A stretch of 36,188 bases of DNA. Source: Burkholderiales bacterium. Lineage in GTDB: Bacteria > Pseudomonadota > Gammaproteobacteria > Burkholderiales > Burkholderiaceae_E. Under the pieces are notes generated by a model that worked only from the letters and a program-made list of their open reading frames with translations, was not told the origin of the DNA and made no database searches. A program made the position numbers and the translations under genes. The DNA is taken from the NCBI GenBank assembly GCA_003576795.1, contig QEVN01000005.1, forward strand, positions 1 through 36,188, in the 5' to 3' direction. This document shows positions 27,953 through 36,188 of the stretch, one piece after another; position 1 is the first letter of the stretch; the number at the start of each line of letters is the position of its first letter.

Positions 27953-29209
27953 ATGCGGGAAGTCTTCCGCGCCTTCCTCGTGCTCGGTCTCAGCTCCTTC
28001 GGCGGACCGATCGCGCATCTGGGCTACTTCCGCGCCGAGTTCGTCGAGCGACGCGGCTGGCTCGACGAGCGACGCTACGCGGAGCTGGTCGCCCTGTGCC
28101 AGTTCCTGCCTGGGCCGGCGAGCAGCCAGGTCGGCTTCGCGATCGGCTTCGAGCGCGCGGGCTGGCGGGGCGCGTTCGCCGCCTGGCTCGGCTTCACCTT
28201 GCCGTCGGCGATCGCACTCGTGCTGTTCGCGCTGGGGCTCGCCCGGGCCGAAGCGGCGAATCCGGTCCTCGCCGGCGTGCTGCAGGCGTTGAAGACCGTC
28301 GCGGTGGCCGTCGTCGCGCAGGCAGTCGTGTCGATGGCGCGCTCGCTGGCTCCCGATGCATCGCGCCGGCTGTTGGCGCTGCTGGCCGCGGGGATCGTGC
28401 TGCTGCACGGCGGCGCCGCAATGCAGGTCGTGGCGCTCGCGGTGTCGGCGCTGGCCGGCATCCTGCTGTTGCGCGGGCCGGCACCCGCGGCCGCCGCCGC
28501 GAGAGAGGCGGCGCATCCCGGCCTCGCGCCCGCCCATCGCGTGTCCCGCCGGGCGGGAGCGGCAGCGGGAACGCTGTTCGTGGCATTGCTCCTTCTGCTG
28601 CCGCTGGCGGCAGCCGGATCGCACGAACGCTGGATCCAGGTGGCCGCGGCCTTCTATCGCGCAGGCGCACTGGTGTTCGGCGGCGGCCACGTCGTGCTGC
28701 CGCTGCTGCAGGCCGGCGTCGTCGCGCCCGGCTGGGTGGACGAATCGGCCTTCGTGGCCGGCTACGGCGCGGCGCAGGCCGTTCCGGGGCCGCTGTTCAC
28801 CTTCGCCGCGTACCTCGGCAGCGTCATCGGCGCCTCTGGGGTCGCCACAGGCACGGGCGCCGCGACGGTGGCCGTCGGTTCGACTCTCGCGGCAGGGGGC
28901 GCCGCGGCGCTGTGCCTGGTCGCGATCTTCATGCCCGGAATCCTCGTGCTGGTCGCGGCGTTGCCGTGGTGGCAGGCCCTGCACGCGAAACCCATCCTTC
29001 GTCGTGCGATCGGCGGAATCAACGCCGGCGTGGTCGGCGTGCTGCTGGCTGCGTGGATCGACCCGGTGGCGACGAGCGCCATGCGCGGCCTCGTCGACGC
29101 GCTGCTCGCGGCCGGGCTCTACGCGCTGCTCGTCGCGCTACGCTGGCCGCCGTGGGTGATCGTCGTCGTTGCGATCGGCGTCGGCGCGCTGCGCGGACAG
29201 ACCGGCTGA
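27953..29209 (+). CDS. chrA: Chromate transporter, two-domain ChrA family (418 aa)
   Basis: This inner-membrane carrier belongs to the CHR superfamily, known for chromate efflux. It has the long form with two homologous CHR domains. The first starts with FLVLGLSSFGGPIAHLGYF and has CQFLPGPASSQVGFAIG. The second (from about residue 225) has GALVFGGGHVVLPLLQAG and AAQAVPGPLFTFAAYLG. About ten to twelve hydrophobic segments are visible. The ATG at 27953 gives MREVFRAFLVLG, the usual family start; there is no strong ribosome-binding site. The promoter lies in the 146-base region with the tandem repeats. No ChrB-type regulator gene is present. Whether the natural substrate is chromate or another oxyanion such as sulfate is not evident. 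Confidence 0.93.
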   Translation: MREVFRAFLVLGLSSFGGPIAHLGYFRAEFVERRGWLDERRYAELVALCQFLPGPASSQVGFAIGFERAGWRGAFAAWLGFTLPSAIALVLFALGLARAEAANPVLAGVLQALKTVAVAVVAQAVVSMARSLAPDASRRLLALLAAGIVLLHGGAAMQVVALAVSALAGILLLRGPAPAAAAAREAAHPGLAPAHRVSRRAGAAAGTLFVALLLLLPLAAAGSHERWIQVAAAFYRAGALVFGGGHVVLPLLQAGVVAPGWVDESAFVAGYGAAQAVPGPLFTFAAYLGSVIGASGVATGTGAATVAVGSTLAAGGAAALCLVAIFMPGILVLVAALPWWQALHAKPILRRAIGGINAGVVGVLLAAWIDPVATSAMRGLVDALLAAGLYALLVALRWPPWVIVVVAIGVGALRGQTG

Positions 29210-29252
29210 AGAGAACACACGACGTTGCCGCGCCAAATCGATTTCCGGTCCT

Positions 29253-29654
29253 TCAGAGCCGGATGCGCGCGGCCAGCTCGCGCAGCCGCTCGATCGGCGG
29301 ATCGCGCCGCGGCCAGCCCAGCGTCACCGCGTCGCCGGCCACCCGCGGCAGCACGTGCAGATGCAGGTGGGGCACCGTCTGCCATCCTGCCACCCGGTTC
29401 GCCTGCAGGATCGTCACGCCGTCGGCGCCGAACTCGCGCTCGACGGCGATCGCGAGGCGGCGCGCCAGCTTCATCATCGCGACCGCCGTCTCCTCGTCGG
29501 CGTCCATCAGCGTCTCGTAGGGCTGCACCGAGGCGACGATCACGTGCCCGTCGTTCACCTGGCCGGCGTCCATGAAGGCGAAGACGCGCTCGTCGGCGTA
29601 GACGCGCGCGCACGGCAGCTCGCCGCGGTACAGCTTCTCGAAGATCGTCGGCAT
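29253..29654 (-). CDS. HIT-family nucleotide hydrolase/transferase (133 aa)
   Basis: This small cytoplasmic protein of the histidine-triad superfamily has HLHLHVLP at residues 96-103 (catalytic histidines 96, 98 and 100) and the N-terminal IFEKLYRGELPCARVYADERV segment of HinT/Hit proteins. Family members hydrolyse nucleoside phosphoramidates or dinucleoside polyphosphates; the exact substrate is not determined. Full length. It is convergent with the chromate transporter (43 bases between stops) and divergent from serA (116 bases between starts). Confidence 0.92.
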   Translation of the reverse strand: MPTIFEKLYRGELPCARVYADERVFAFMDAGQVNDGHVIVASVQPYETLMDADEETAVAMMKLARRLAIAVEREFGADGVTILQANRVAGWQTVPHLHLHVLPRVAGDAVTLGWPRRDPPIERLRELAARIRL

Positions 29655-29691
29655 TCGTCGCGTTCCGGAAGGGGGGCAATCGGGCAGGCCC

Positions 29692-29697
29692 TACAAT
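29692..29697 (+). promoter_or_regulatory. Candidate -10 box of the serA promoter
   Basis: TACAAT (five of six consensus bases) followed by AACGCGC, 73 bases before the serA start. A matching -35 at 16-18 bases upstream is not obvious. A small hairpin (29735-29749, 6-bp stem) lies in the untranslated leader. Confidence 0.4.
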
Positions 29698-29770
29698 AAC
29701 GCGCTTTCCCCCTTCCTTTCGTGCCCGGCCGGGGCGCCTGCCGCAGGCGGCCCGCGACACGCATCCAGCC

Positions 29771-31012
29771 ATGAACCAGCCCGCGCAGCGCCTGTCCGTT
29801 CCGAAGGAAAAACTCAAGGTCGTCCTGTTCGAGGGCATCCATTCGTCGGCCGTCGACGTGCTGCGCAACGACGGCTACACCAACATCGACATCTACAAGC
29901 AGTCGCTGTCGGGCGACGAACTCGCGCACGCGATCGAAGGCGCGCATTTCGTCGGCATCCGCTCGCGCACGCATCTCACCGCCGAGGTTCTCGCGCAGGC
30001 GCCCAAGCTCACCGCGATCGGCTGCTTCTGCATCGGCACCAACCAGGTCGACCTCGACGCGGCGGCGCTGCGCGGCGTGCCGGTGTTCAACGCCCCGTTC
30101 TCCAACACGCGCAGCGTCGCCGAACTGGTGCTCGGCGAGATCATCATGCTGATGCGCGGCATTCCGCAGAAGAACGCGAAGCTGCACCGCGGCGGCTGGG
30201 ACAAGAGCGCGGCGAATTCGTGGGAAGTGCGCGGCAAGGTGCTCGGCATCGTCGGCTACGGCCACATCGGCACGCAGATCGGCGTGCTCGCCGAGCAGCT
30301 CGGCATGAGCGTCGTCTTCCACGACATCGAGAGCAAATTGCCGCTGGGCAACGCGCGGCAGGCGGCCTCGCTCGAAGAGGTGCTTCGGCTGGCCGACGTC
30401 GTCACGCTGCACGTGCCGCAGACGCCCGCCACGCACGAGATGATCGGCCAGCGGCAGATCGCGGCGATGAAGCCGGGCTCCTTCCTGATCAACGCGTCGC
30501 GCGGCAACGTCGTCGTCATCGACGCGCTCGCCGAGGCGCTCGACGGCGGACACCTGCTGGGCGCGGCGATCGACGTCTTTCCGGTGGAGCCCAAGGGCAA
30601 CGACGGCGTCTTCGAGTCGCCGCTCACGCGCTTCGACAACGTGATCCTCACGCCGCACATCGGCGGCTCCACCTCCGAGGCGCAGGCGAACATCGGCGGG
30701 GAGGTCGCGGCCAAGCTGCTCCGCTACAGCAACAACGGCTCCACCGTCTCGGCGGTGAACTTCCCCGAGGTCTCGCTGCCCGAGCACGTCGGCAAGTCGC
30801 GCCTGCTGCACGTGCACCGCAACGTCCCGGGCATCATCGCCAACATCAACGAGCGCTTCTCGCGCGCCGGCATCAACATCTCGGCGCAGTATCTGCAGAC
30901 GAACGCGCTCGTCGGCTACGTCGTCATCGACACCGACAGCGATGCGAGCCGGATCGCGCTCGAGGAGCTGTGCTCCATCGAGGGCACGATCCGCTGCCGC
31001 ATCCTCTACTGA
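29771..31012 (+). CDS. serA: D-3-phosphoglycerate dehydrogenase (413 aa)
   Basis: This enzyme carries out the first committed step of serine synthesis, oxidising 3-phosphoglycerate with NAD+ in the cytoplasm. It resembles E. coli SerA (410 aa) throughout. The Rossmann motif is GYGHIG (residues 162-167). Catalytic residues are Arg244 (NASRGN), Glu273 (PVEP) and His296 (TPHIGG). The C-terminal ACT domain (about 341-413; VPGIIANINERFSRAGINISAQYLQTN) binds serine for feedback control in the family. The start at 29771 is the only reasonable ATG. The nnrS gene follows after 20 bases, so it is probably in one transcript with nnrS and aspA. Confidence 0.97.
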   Translation: MNQPAQRLSVPKEKLKVVLFEGIHSSAVDVLRNDGYTNIDIYKQSLSGDELAHAIEGAHFVGIRSRTHLTAEVLAQAPKLTAIGCFCIGTNQVDLDAAALRGVPVFNAPFSNTRSVAELVLGEIIMLMRGIPQKNAKLHRGGWDKSAANSWEVRGKVLGIVGYGHIGTQIGVLAEQLGMSVVFHDIESKLPLGNARQAASLEEVLRLADVVTLHVPQTPATHEMIGQRQIAAMKPGSFLINASRGNVVVIDALAEALDGGHLLGAAIDVFPVEPKGNDGVFESPLTRFDNVILTPHIGGSTSEAQANIGGEVAAKLLRYSNNGSTVSAVNFPEVSLPEHVGKSRLLHVHRNVPGIIANINERFSRAGINISAQYLQTNALVGYVVIDTDSDASRIALEELCSIEGTIRCRILY

Positions 31013-31032
31013 GTCCGTTCGCGAGCCCTCCG

Positions 31033-32253
31033 ATGAAGGAACTCCCGCTTCAGCGACCCGGGCGCGCGGAGCCCGCGCCTGCCCCCGCCGTGCCGGCCTT
31101 CGCGCTGTGGCAGCTCGGCTTTCGTCCGTTCTACCTGCTCGCCGGCATCTTCGCCGCGCTGGACATCGTCCTGTGGACGCTGCAGTTCGGCGGGACGATC
31201 GGCGCCGCGGTGCTGCGCGGCCCCTTGTGGCATGCGCACGAGATGCTGTTCGGCTACGCGCTCGCGGTGATCGCCGGCTTCCTTCTCACGGCCGTGCGCA
31301 ACTGGACGAACCGGCCGACGCCCACGGGCACGCCGCTGATGCTGCTCGCGGCGATCTGGCTGCTCGCCCGCGTGCTGGTGCTCGGTCCCTGGCCGCTCGC
31401 CGCGGCGCTGGCCAACGCCGCGTTCCCGGTCGCCGTCGCGATCGGCATCGGCATTCCCATCGTGCGCTCGCGCAACCGGCGCAACTACTTCTTCGTCGGC
31501 CTGCTCGTGCTGCTGGGCGCGCTCGCGCTCCTCGTGCACGCGGCGCTCGACGGCTTCCTCGCCTTCGACCCGCTGCACGGCGTGCGGCTGGGGCTGGACG
31601 TCGTCCTGTTCATCATGGTCGTGATGGCCGGGCGCGTCGTGCCGATGTTCACGAACAACGGCATTCCCGGCCTGAACGCGCGTCGCAACCCGCTCGTCGA
31701 GAAGCTCGCGCTCGGTTCGGTCATCGCGCTGTTCGTCGTCGACCTGCTGCCGGAGCATGCGCTTGCCTGGGCAGGCGCGCTCGTCGGCATCGTCGCGCTG
31801 GCGGCCGCGCTGGCGAACGCCGCGCGGCTGGCGCTGTGGCAGCCGTGGCGCACTTTCTCCACGCCGCTCGTCTGGGTGCTGCACGTCGCCTATGCGTGGA
31901 TCGTCATTCACCTGCTGCTGCGCGCCGGCGCCGCGGCCGGCCTGGTCGCGCATTCGGTGTCGGTGCACGCGCTCACCGTGGGCGGGATCGGCGGCCTGAC
32001 GATCGGCATGATGACGCGCACCGCCCGCGGACACACCGCGCGCCCGCTGCGCGCCGACGGTTTCGAGGCGACGATGTACGCGCTGGTGTTCGCCGCTGCG
32101 CTGGTGCGCGTGTTCGGCCCGATCGCCCGTCCCGAGCACCTCGTCGCCTTCGTGCAGGCCTCTGCGATACTCTGGGCCGCGGCCTTCGGCCTGTACGTCG
32201 TTCGTGCCTGGCCCGTCCTCACGCGGCCGCGGCTCGACGGCAAGCCGGGCTGA
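31033..32253 (+). CDS. nnrS: NnrS-family membrane protein (406 aa)
   Basis: This multi-helix inner-membrane protein, with about twelve hydrophobic segments, belongs to the heme- and copper-containing NnrS family, associated with protection against nitric oxide and nitrosative stress. Clear signs are FALWQLGFRPFYLLAGIFAAL near the start, GPLWHAHEMLFGYALAVIAGFLLTAVRNWT with the conserved His pair, GRVVPMFTNNG, and SVHALTVGGIGGLTIGMMTRTARGHT with another conserved histidine. The start ATG at 31033 is 20 bases after serA. Next to serA and aspA it forms a mixed metabolic/stress group; no nitric-oxide-responsive regulator site could be recognised. Confidence 0.92.
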   Translation: MKELPLQRPGRAEPAPAPAVPAFALWQLGFRPFYLLAGIFAALDIVLWTLQFGGTIGAAVLRGPLWHAHEMLFGYALAVIAGFLLTAVRNWTNRPTPTGTPLMLLAAIWLLARVLVLGPWPLAAALANAAFPVAVAIGIGIPIVRSRNRRNYFFVGLLVLLGALALLVHAALDGFLAFDPLHGVRLGLDVVLFIMVVMAGRVVPMFTNNGIPGLNARRNPLVEKLALGSVIALFVVDLLPEHALAWAGALVGIVALAAALANAARLALWQPWRTFSTPLVWVLHVAYAWIVIHLLLRAGAAAGLVAHSVSVHALTVGGIGGLTIGMMTRTARGHTARPLRADGFEATMYALVFAAALVRVFGPIARPEHLVAFVQASAILWAAAFGLYVVRAWPVLTRPRLDGKPG

Positions 32254-32271
32254 TTCCCCCGTTCGAAACGG

Positions 32272-33702
<1,431 letters not shown>

Positions 33703-33745
33703 GCGGGCGCCCGCCGCGGCCTCGCTGTCGCGCGCCCGGGCCCGC

Positions 33746-33774
33746 TTGTTTTCCACGGAAGTGGAGCTCATACT
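33746..33774 (+). promoter_or_regulatory. Candidate promoter of the toxin-antitoxin operon
   Basis: TTGTTT (33746-33751; three of six -35 bases) and CATACT (33769-33774; four of six -10 bases) are separated by exactly 17 bases. Transcription would start near 33781, a few bases before the antitoxin ribosome-binding site. The two operators listed separately cover its spacer and start region. Confidence 0.5.
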
Positions 33775-33790
33775 CTCCGGAAAAGGAGAG
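33752..33790. promoter_or_regulatory. Two palindromic operators over the toxin-antitoxin promoter
   Basis: The first palindrome is TCCAC-GGAA-GTGGA (33752-33765), lying between the -35 and -10. The second is CTCTCC-GGAAAA-GGAGAG (33773-33790), covering the -10 edge, the start site and the ribosome-binding site. Both contain CGGAA, offset by 22 bp. Paired, helically phased palindromes fit autorepression by an Xre-type antitoxin, which is the known mode for the RES-Xre family. Confidence 0.6.
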
Positions 33791-33794
33791 ATGA

Positions 33795-34253
33795 ATGCCT
33801 GCTTCTCCCGGGGCGCGGCGTACGGCGCATCGCTATCCGGACAGCCGCTTCGATCCGCCGGCTTTCGTCGACCTGAGCGCGCGCGCCGAGCGCGAACGCC
33901 TGTCGCATTCCGCGCTGCGCGGCTTCTTCGCGATCGCCGAGCGCTGGAAGCTGCGCGACGACGAGGCGCGCGAGCTGCTCGGCGGCGTCTCGAGCAGCGC
34001 GTACTACGAGTGGAAGAAGAAGCCCGAGCGCACGCTCGAGGTCGACCGCATCACCCGCATCTCGTACCTGGTCGGCATCTACAAGGCGCTGCACATCCTC
34101 TACGGCGACGAGCTGGCCGACGAGTGGGTGCGGCTGCCGAACCGCAACGCGCTGTTCGGCGGGCGCTCGCCGCTCGAGTACATGATCGCCGGCGGACTGC
34201 TCGCGATGCAGACGGTGCGCAGGCTGCTCGACGCGCGGAGGGGCGGCGCGTGA
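33795..34253 (+). CDS. Antitoxin of RES-Xre type, MbcA/ParS/Xre toxin-binding family (152 aa)
   Basis: This is the predicted antitoxin and autorepressor of the pair. The N-terminal half has an Xre-like helix-turn-helix (residues about 38-80; LRGFFAIAERWKLRDDEARELLG followed by SSSAYYEWKKKP). The C-terminal DUF2384/toxin-binding part is at about 95-150, with LADEWVRLPNRNALFGGRSPLEYMIAGGLLAM; NxxFGGxSPLEYM is the family hallmark. The ATG at 33795 is chosen because GGAGAG ends four bases upstream. Its stop overlaps the toxin's GTG start (GTGA), so the two are translationally coupled. It would neutralise the toxin by covering its active site and bind the palindromes in its own promoter. Confidence 0.9.
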   Translation: MPASPGARRTAHRYPDSRFDPPAFVDLSARAERERLSHSALRGFFAIAERWKLRDDEARELLGGVSSSAYYEWKKKPERTLEVDRITRISYLVGIYKALHILYGDELADEWVRLPNRNALFGGRSPLEYMIAGGLLAMQTVRRLLDARRGGA

Positions 34254-35041
34254 GCGCGGGTGCGGCGCTGCCGCGCACGACGCTCGTACGGCGCTTCGAC
34301 ACCGTGCGGCTGATCCCGTCGCGCTTCGCGCCGCGCGAGGATTCGGTGCTCGCCGGCATCGCCGTCGACGACGCGCACCTGGCGGATCTCTTCGATCTCG
34401 ACAACGCGACCAACGAGCGGCTGCGCGCCGAGCGCGGGCTCTCGCCGGGCATCGGCGTCGACGAGCTGGTGTTCGGCGTGCCGAACTGGCGCATCGTCAA
34501 TGCGGCCTTCGTGCACGCGCGGCCCGAGGGCAGCCGTTTCAACGGGCCCGATCGAGGCGCCTGGTACTGCGCCTTCGAGATCGAGAGCGCGCTCGCCGAG
34601 ATCGGGTTCCACAAGACGGTCGAGTACGAGGAGATCGGCCGCTTCGACGACAGCGTCACCTACGAGGCCTTCCTCGCCGACTTCACGCACGAGTTCCACG
34701 ACCTGCGCGACGATCCGCGCTTTGCCCGCTGCCTGGACCCGGCCAGCTACGTCGCTTCGCAGCGGCTCGCCGAGCGGCTGCTCGAGCGCGGGTCGATCGG
34801 CATCGTCTATCCGAGCGTGCGCCGGGCAGGGGGAACGAACCTTGCCTGCTTCCGTCCGGCGGTCGTCGGCAACGTGCGCCGGGGCGAGGCATGGCGCTTC
34901 ACCTGGTCCGGCTCGCGGGAGCCGGTGATCGAGCCCGAGCCCGAGCGCGGGCGCGAGCACGAACGCGAGCGCGGGCGCGAGGGTCTCGCCGCCGCGCGGC
35001 GCACGGCGCGCCGGTCCTCCGCTCAAGATCCCGGCCGATGA
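34250..35041 (+). CDS. RES-domain toxin, predicted NAD+-degrading enzyme (263 aa)
   Basis: This is the toxin of a type II toxin-antitoxin pair. Proteins of the RES family have an ADP-ribosyltransferase-like fold and deplete cellular NAD+. The three name-giving residues can be assigned as Arg96 (GSRFNGPDRGAWYCAFE), Glu112 (EIESALAEIG) and Ser189 (IVYPSVRRAGG), so the site appears intact. NLACFRPAVVGNV and WRFTW close the usual domain at about residue 220. Beyond that is an extra tail of about 42 residues rich in Glu and Arg, encoded partly by a 15-bp direct repeat. The GTG start at 34250 overlaps the antitoxin stop, and the stop overlaps the TMEM175 start (ATGA). The family call is firm; the tail's role is unknown. 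Confidence 0.88.
   Translation: MSAGAALPRTTLVRRFDTVRLIPSRFAPREDSVLAGIAVDDAHLADLFDLDNATNERLRAERGLSPGIGVDELVFGVPNWRIVNAAFVHARPEGSRFNGPDRGAWYCAFEIESALAEIGFHKTVEYEEIGRFDDSVTYEAFLADFTHEFHDLRDDPRFARCLDPASYVASQRLAERLLERGSIGIVYPSVRRAGGTNLACFRPAVVGNVRRGEAWRFTWSGSREPVIEPEPERGREHERERGREGLAAARRTARRSSAQDPGR
34943..34981 (+). repeat. 15-bp direct repeat coding the charged tail of the RES toxin
   Basis: GAGCGCGGGCGCGAG occurs at 34943-34957 and 34967-34981, 24 bases (8 codons) apart and in frame, each encoding ERGRE. Together they build the tail EPERGREHERERGREG. Confidence 0.85.
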
Positions 35042-35646
35042 ACGCGTCGCCGCCGCATCCGCGTCCCGAGGGGCGACCCCTGTTCGGCGCCGAACGGATG
35101 GCCGCGCTCAGCGACGGCGTCTTCTCGATCGCCGCCACGCTGCTCGTGCTCGACGTGCGCCTGCCGGCCGGCGCCGACGAGTTCCGCTGGGCCCAGTTGC
35201 CGGCGGTCGCGCCGCACCTGCTCGGCTACGTGATCAGCTTCCTCGTGATCGCGCGCATGTGGATCGCGCAGCACCGCCTGCTGCAACCCGTCGAGCGGCT
35301 CGACGCTCGTGCGCTGTGGCTGGGCCTGCTGTTCCTGATGCTCGTGGCCTTCGTGCCGTTTCCGACTTCGGTGCTCGCCGAGCACGGCAATCGCGACGCG
35401 GTGGTGCTCTATGCGATGACGATCGTCGCGCTCTCGCTGCTGCTCTCGGCCTTCGGCGCGTACGTGGCGCGGCATCCGGAATGGCTGCGCGAAGGCGAGG
35501 GCGGGGCCTATCGTCGCGAAGGGTTCCGTCCCTGGGCGGTGCCCGCCGTCTTCGCGCTGTCGATCCCGATCGCCTGGCTGGATCCCGACTGGGCGATGGC
35601 GTTCTGGCTCCTGCTCGTGCCGCTCGGACTCGCCCTGCGGCGATAG
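35038..35646 (+). CDS. TMEM175-family potassium channel, DUF1211 (202 aa)
   Basis: This is a predicted six-helix membrane channel subunit of the bacterial TMEM175 family, whose characterised members conduct potassium as tetramers. The hallmark first-helix sequence is present as ALSDGVFSIAATLLVLDVRLP (residues about 23-43), where family members have FSDGVFAIA. The second-helix region HLLGYVISFLVIARMWIAQHRLL and later helices (LGLLFLMLVAFVPFPTSVL; YAMTIVALSLLLSAFGAYV) follow the family pattern. The ATG overlaps the toxin stop (ATGA), making it the third gene of the toxin-antitoxin operon. Its last 139 bases overlap the open frame of the convergent glutathione S-transferase gene. Confidence 0.9.
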   Translation: MNASPPHPRPEGRPLFGAERMAALSDGVFSIAATLLVLDVRLPAGADEFRWAQLPAVAPHLLGYVISFLVIARMWIAQHRLLQPVERLDARALWLGLLFLMLVAFVPFPTSVLAEHGNRDAVVLYAMTIVALSLLLSAFGAYVARHPEWLREGEGGAYRREGFRPWAVPAVFALSIPIAWLDPDWAMAFWLLLVPLGLALRR

Positions 35647-36188
35647 GGCTCCTCGAATTCGAGGAAGTCGTTCTCGGCGAGCGCGCCGGCGATCCACTCC
35701 GCCACGCCGCGCGCCTGCAGCACGCGCGTGGCGTAGCCCTCGGCGCTCGATCCGAGCGGAACGCCGTAGGTGCGAAAGCGCGACGCCACCGGCGCGTAGA
35801 ACGCGTCGGCGATGCCGAAGGTACCGAAGAGGAAGGGTCCGCCCGAGATCGCCAGGCAGTCGGCCCAGATCTCCTCCACGCGCGCGACGTCGTCGCGCAC
35901 GGCAGCCTGCTCGTGCAGGATGCGCGGGCCCAGCTCGGGCAGCTGTGCTTCGACGTTCAACGGGAAATGCGTGCGCAGCGCGGCGAAGCCGGAGTGCATC
36001 TCCGCGACGATGGCCCGCGCCCGCGCCCGCGCGGCGCGCTGCGCCGGCCACAGCCGGCGATCGGGATGCAGTTCGGCGAGGAACTCGGCGATCGCCAGCG
36101 TGTCCCAGATCACCTGCATGCGCCCGTCGATCTCGGTCTGCAGCACCGGCACGCGGCCGGTGGGGCTCAGTCCGGCGAGCGTGCGCTT
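35508..36188 (-). CDS. Glutathione S-transferase-family protein (5' end cut by window edge)
   Basis: A cytosolic GST-like protein is read on the minus strand and continues past the window edge. The first visible residues are KRTLAGLSPTGRVPVLQTE, the end of the thioredoxin-like N-domain with the cis-proline (GRVPVL) region. WDTLAIAEFLAELHPDRRLWP follows, then the all-helical C-domain with GPFLFGTFGIADAFYAPVASRF. Family members usually end soon after the final helix (FLEFEEPYR here). This frame continues for about 46 residues of Ser/Arg/Gly-rich sequence to a stop at 35508, antisense to the TMEM175 gene, so the real tail is unusual or the reading continues only because of GC bias. Substrate unknown. 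Confidence 0.88.
   Translation of the reverse strand, partial: KRTLAGLSPTGRVPVLQTEIDGRMQVIWDTLAIAEFLAELHPDRRLWPAQRAARARARAIVAEMHSGFAALRTHFPLNVEAQLPELGPRILHEQAAVRDDVARVEEIWADCLAISGGPFLFGTFGIADAFYAPVASRFRTYGVPLGSSAEGYATRVLQARGVAEWIAGALAENDFLEFEEPYRRRASPSGTSRSQNAIAQSGSSQAIGIDSAKTAGTAQGRNPSRR

Noticed and set aside
33703..33745. GC-rich inverted repeats after aspA as its terminator
   Set aside because: Several overlapping GCGGGC/GCCCGC matches exist and a T-rich stretch follows, but no single compact stem fits and the T-rich bases double as the next promoter's -35. Too uncertain to list.
33791..35041. ATG at 33791 opening a frame that reads through the antitoxin region into the toxin
   Set aside because: The upstream part has no recognisable sequence and is the shadow frame of the antitoxin. 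The GTG at 34250, overlapping the antitoxin stop, is the natural toxin start.

Overview
The window is about 36 kb of very GC-rich chromosomal DNA (roughly 70% by eye). Genes are densely packed, with many 4-base start/stop overlaps (ATGA, GTGA) and no intergenic gap above about 150 bases. The gene content suggests a betaproteobacterium, most likely Burkholderiales-like: long-form PurL, bifunctional MnmC, a DUF3108 protein with a proline-rich linker, NnrS, DctP- and TAXI-type TRAP transporters, a fused hydantoinase/5-oxoprolinase, and promoters of the TATAATGGC/CATAATGGC style. This is inferred from protein families, because no marker RNA gene is present. I saw no tRNA, rRNA, CRISPR array, insertion sequence or phage gene.

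Layout. (1) 1-4637: a partial DctP-type TRAP solute-binding protein gene (minus) diverges from a large fused 5-oxoprolinase/hydantoinase gene (plus). A palindrome containing a consensus -35 lies between them. (2) 4666-10493: purL followed by a YbiT-type ABC-F ATPase gene. (3) 10502-15477: an OmpR-type response regulator, a sensor histidine kinase, an LTA-synthase-like membrane sulfatase-fold transferase and a PAP2 phosphatase. This looks like an envelope-modifying regulatory unit. (4) 15418-18263 (minus): mnmC followed by a translationally coupled LysR regulator whose end overlaps the PAP2 gene. (5) 18369-21603: an SPW-repeat membrane protein, a folate/biopterin-type carrier and a DUF3108 protein in one operon. 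(6) 21675-26797: a class III aminotransferase, then a TAXI-type TRAP binding protein and its fused permease, with two strong hairpins between the two TRAP genes. (7) 26823-29654: a serine/threonine-dehydratase-family gene (minus), a chromate transporter (plus) with three tandem repeats in the shared upstream region, and a HIT-family hydrolase (minus). (8) 29771-33702: serA, nnrS and aspA, closely spaced. (9) 33746-36188: a RES/Xre-type toxin-antitoxin pair with a promoter covered by palindromes, coupled by a 4-base overlap to a TMEM175-family channel gene, then a convergent, partial glutathione S-transferase gene.

Most genes are housekeeping or nutrient-uptake functions. The best candidates for something under-described are: the toxin-antitoxin operon that also encodes a predicted potassium channel and whose toxin carries a repeat-encoded charged tail; the two-component/transferase/phosphatase cluster with three helically phased CTCAC boxes; the double hairpin between TRAP binding protein and permease; and a recurring pattern of low-complexity, repeat-derived insertions inside conserved enzymes (5-oxoprolinase, PurL, ABC-F).
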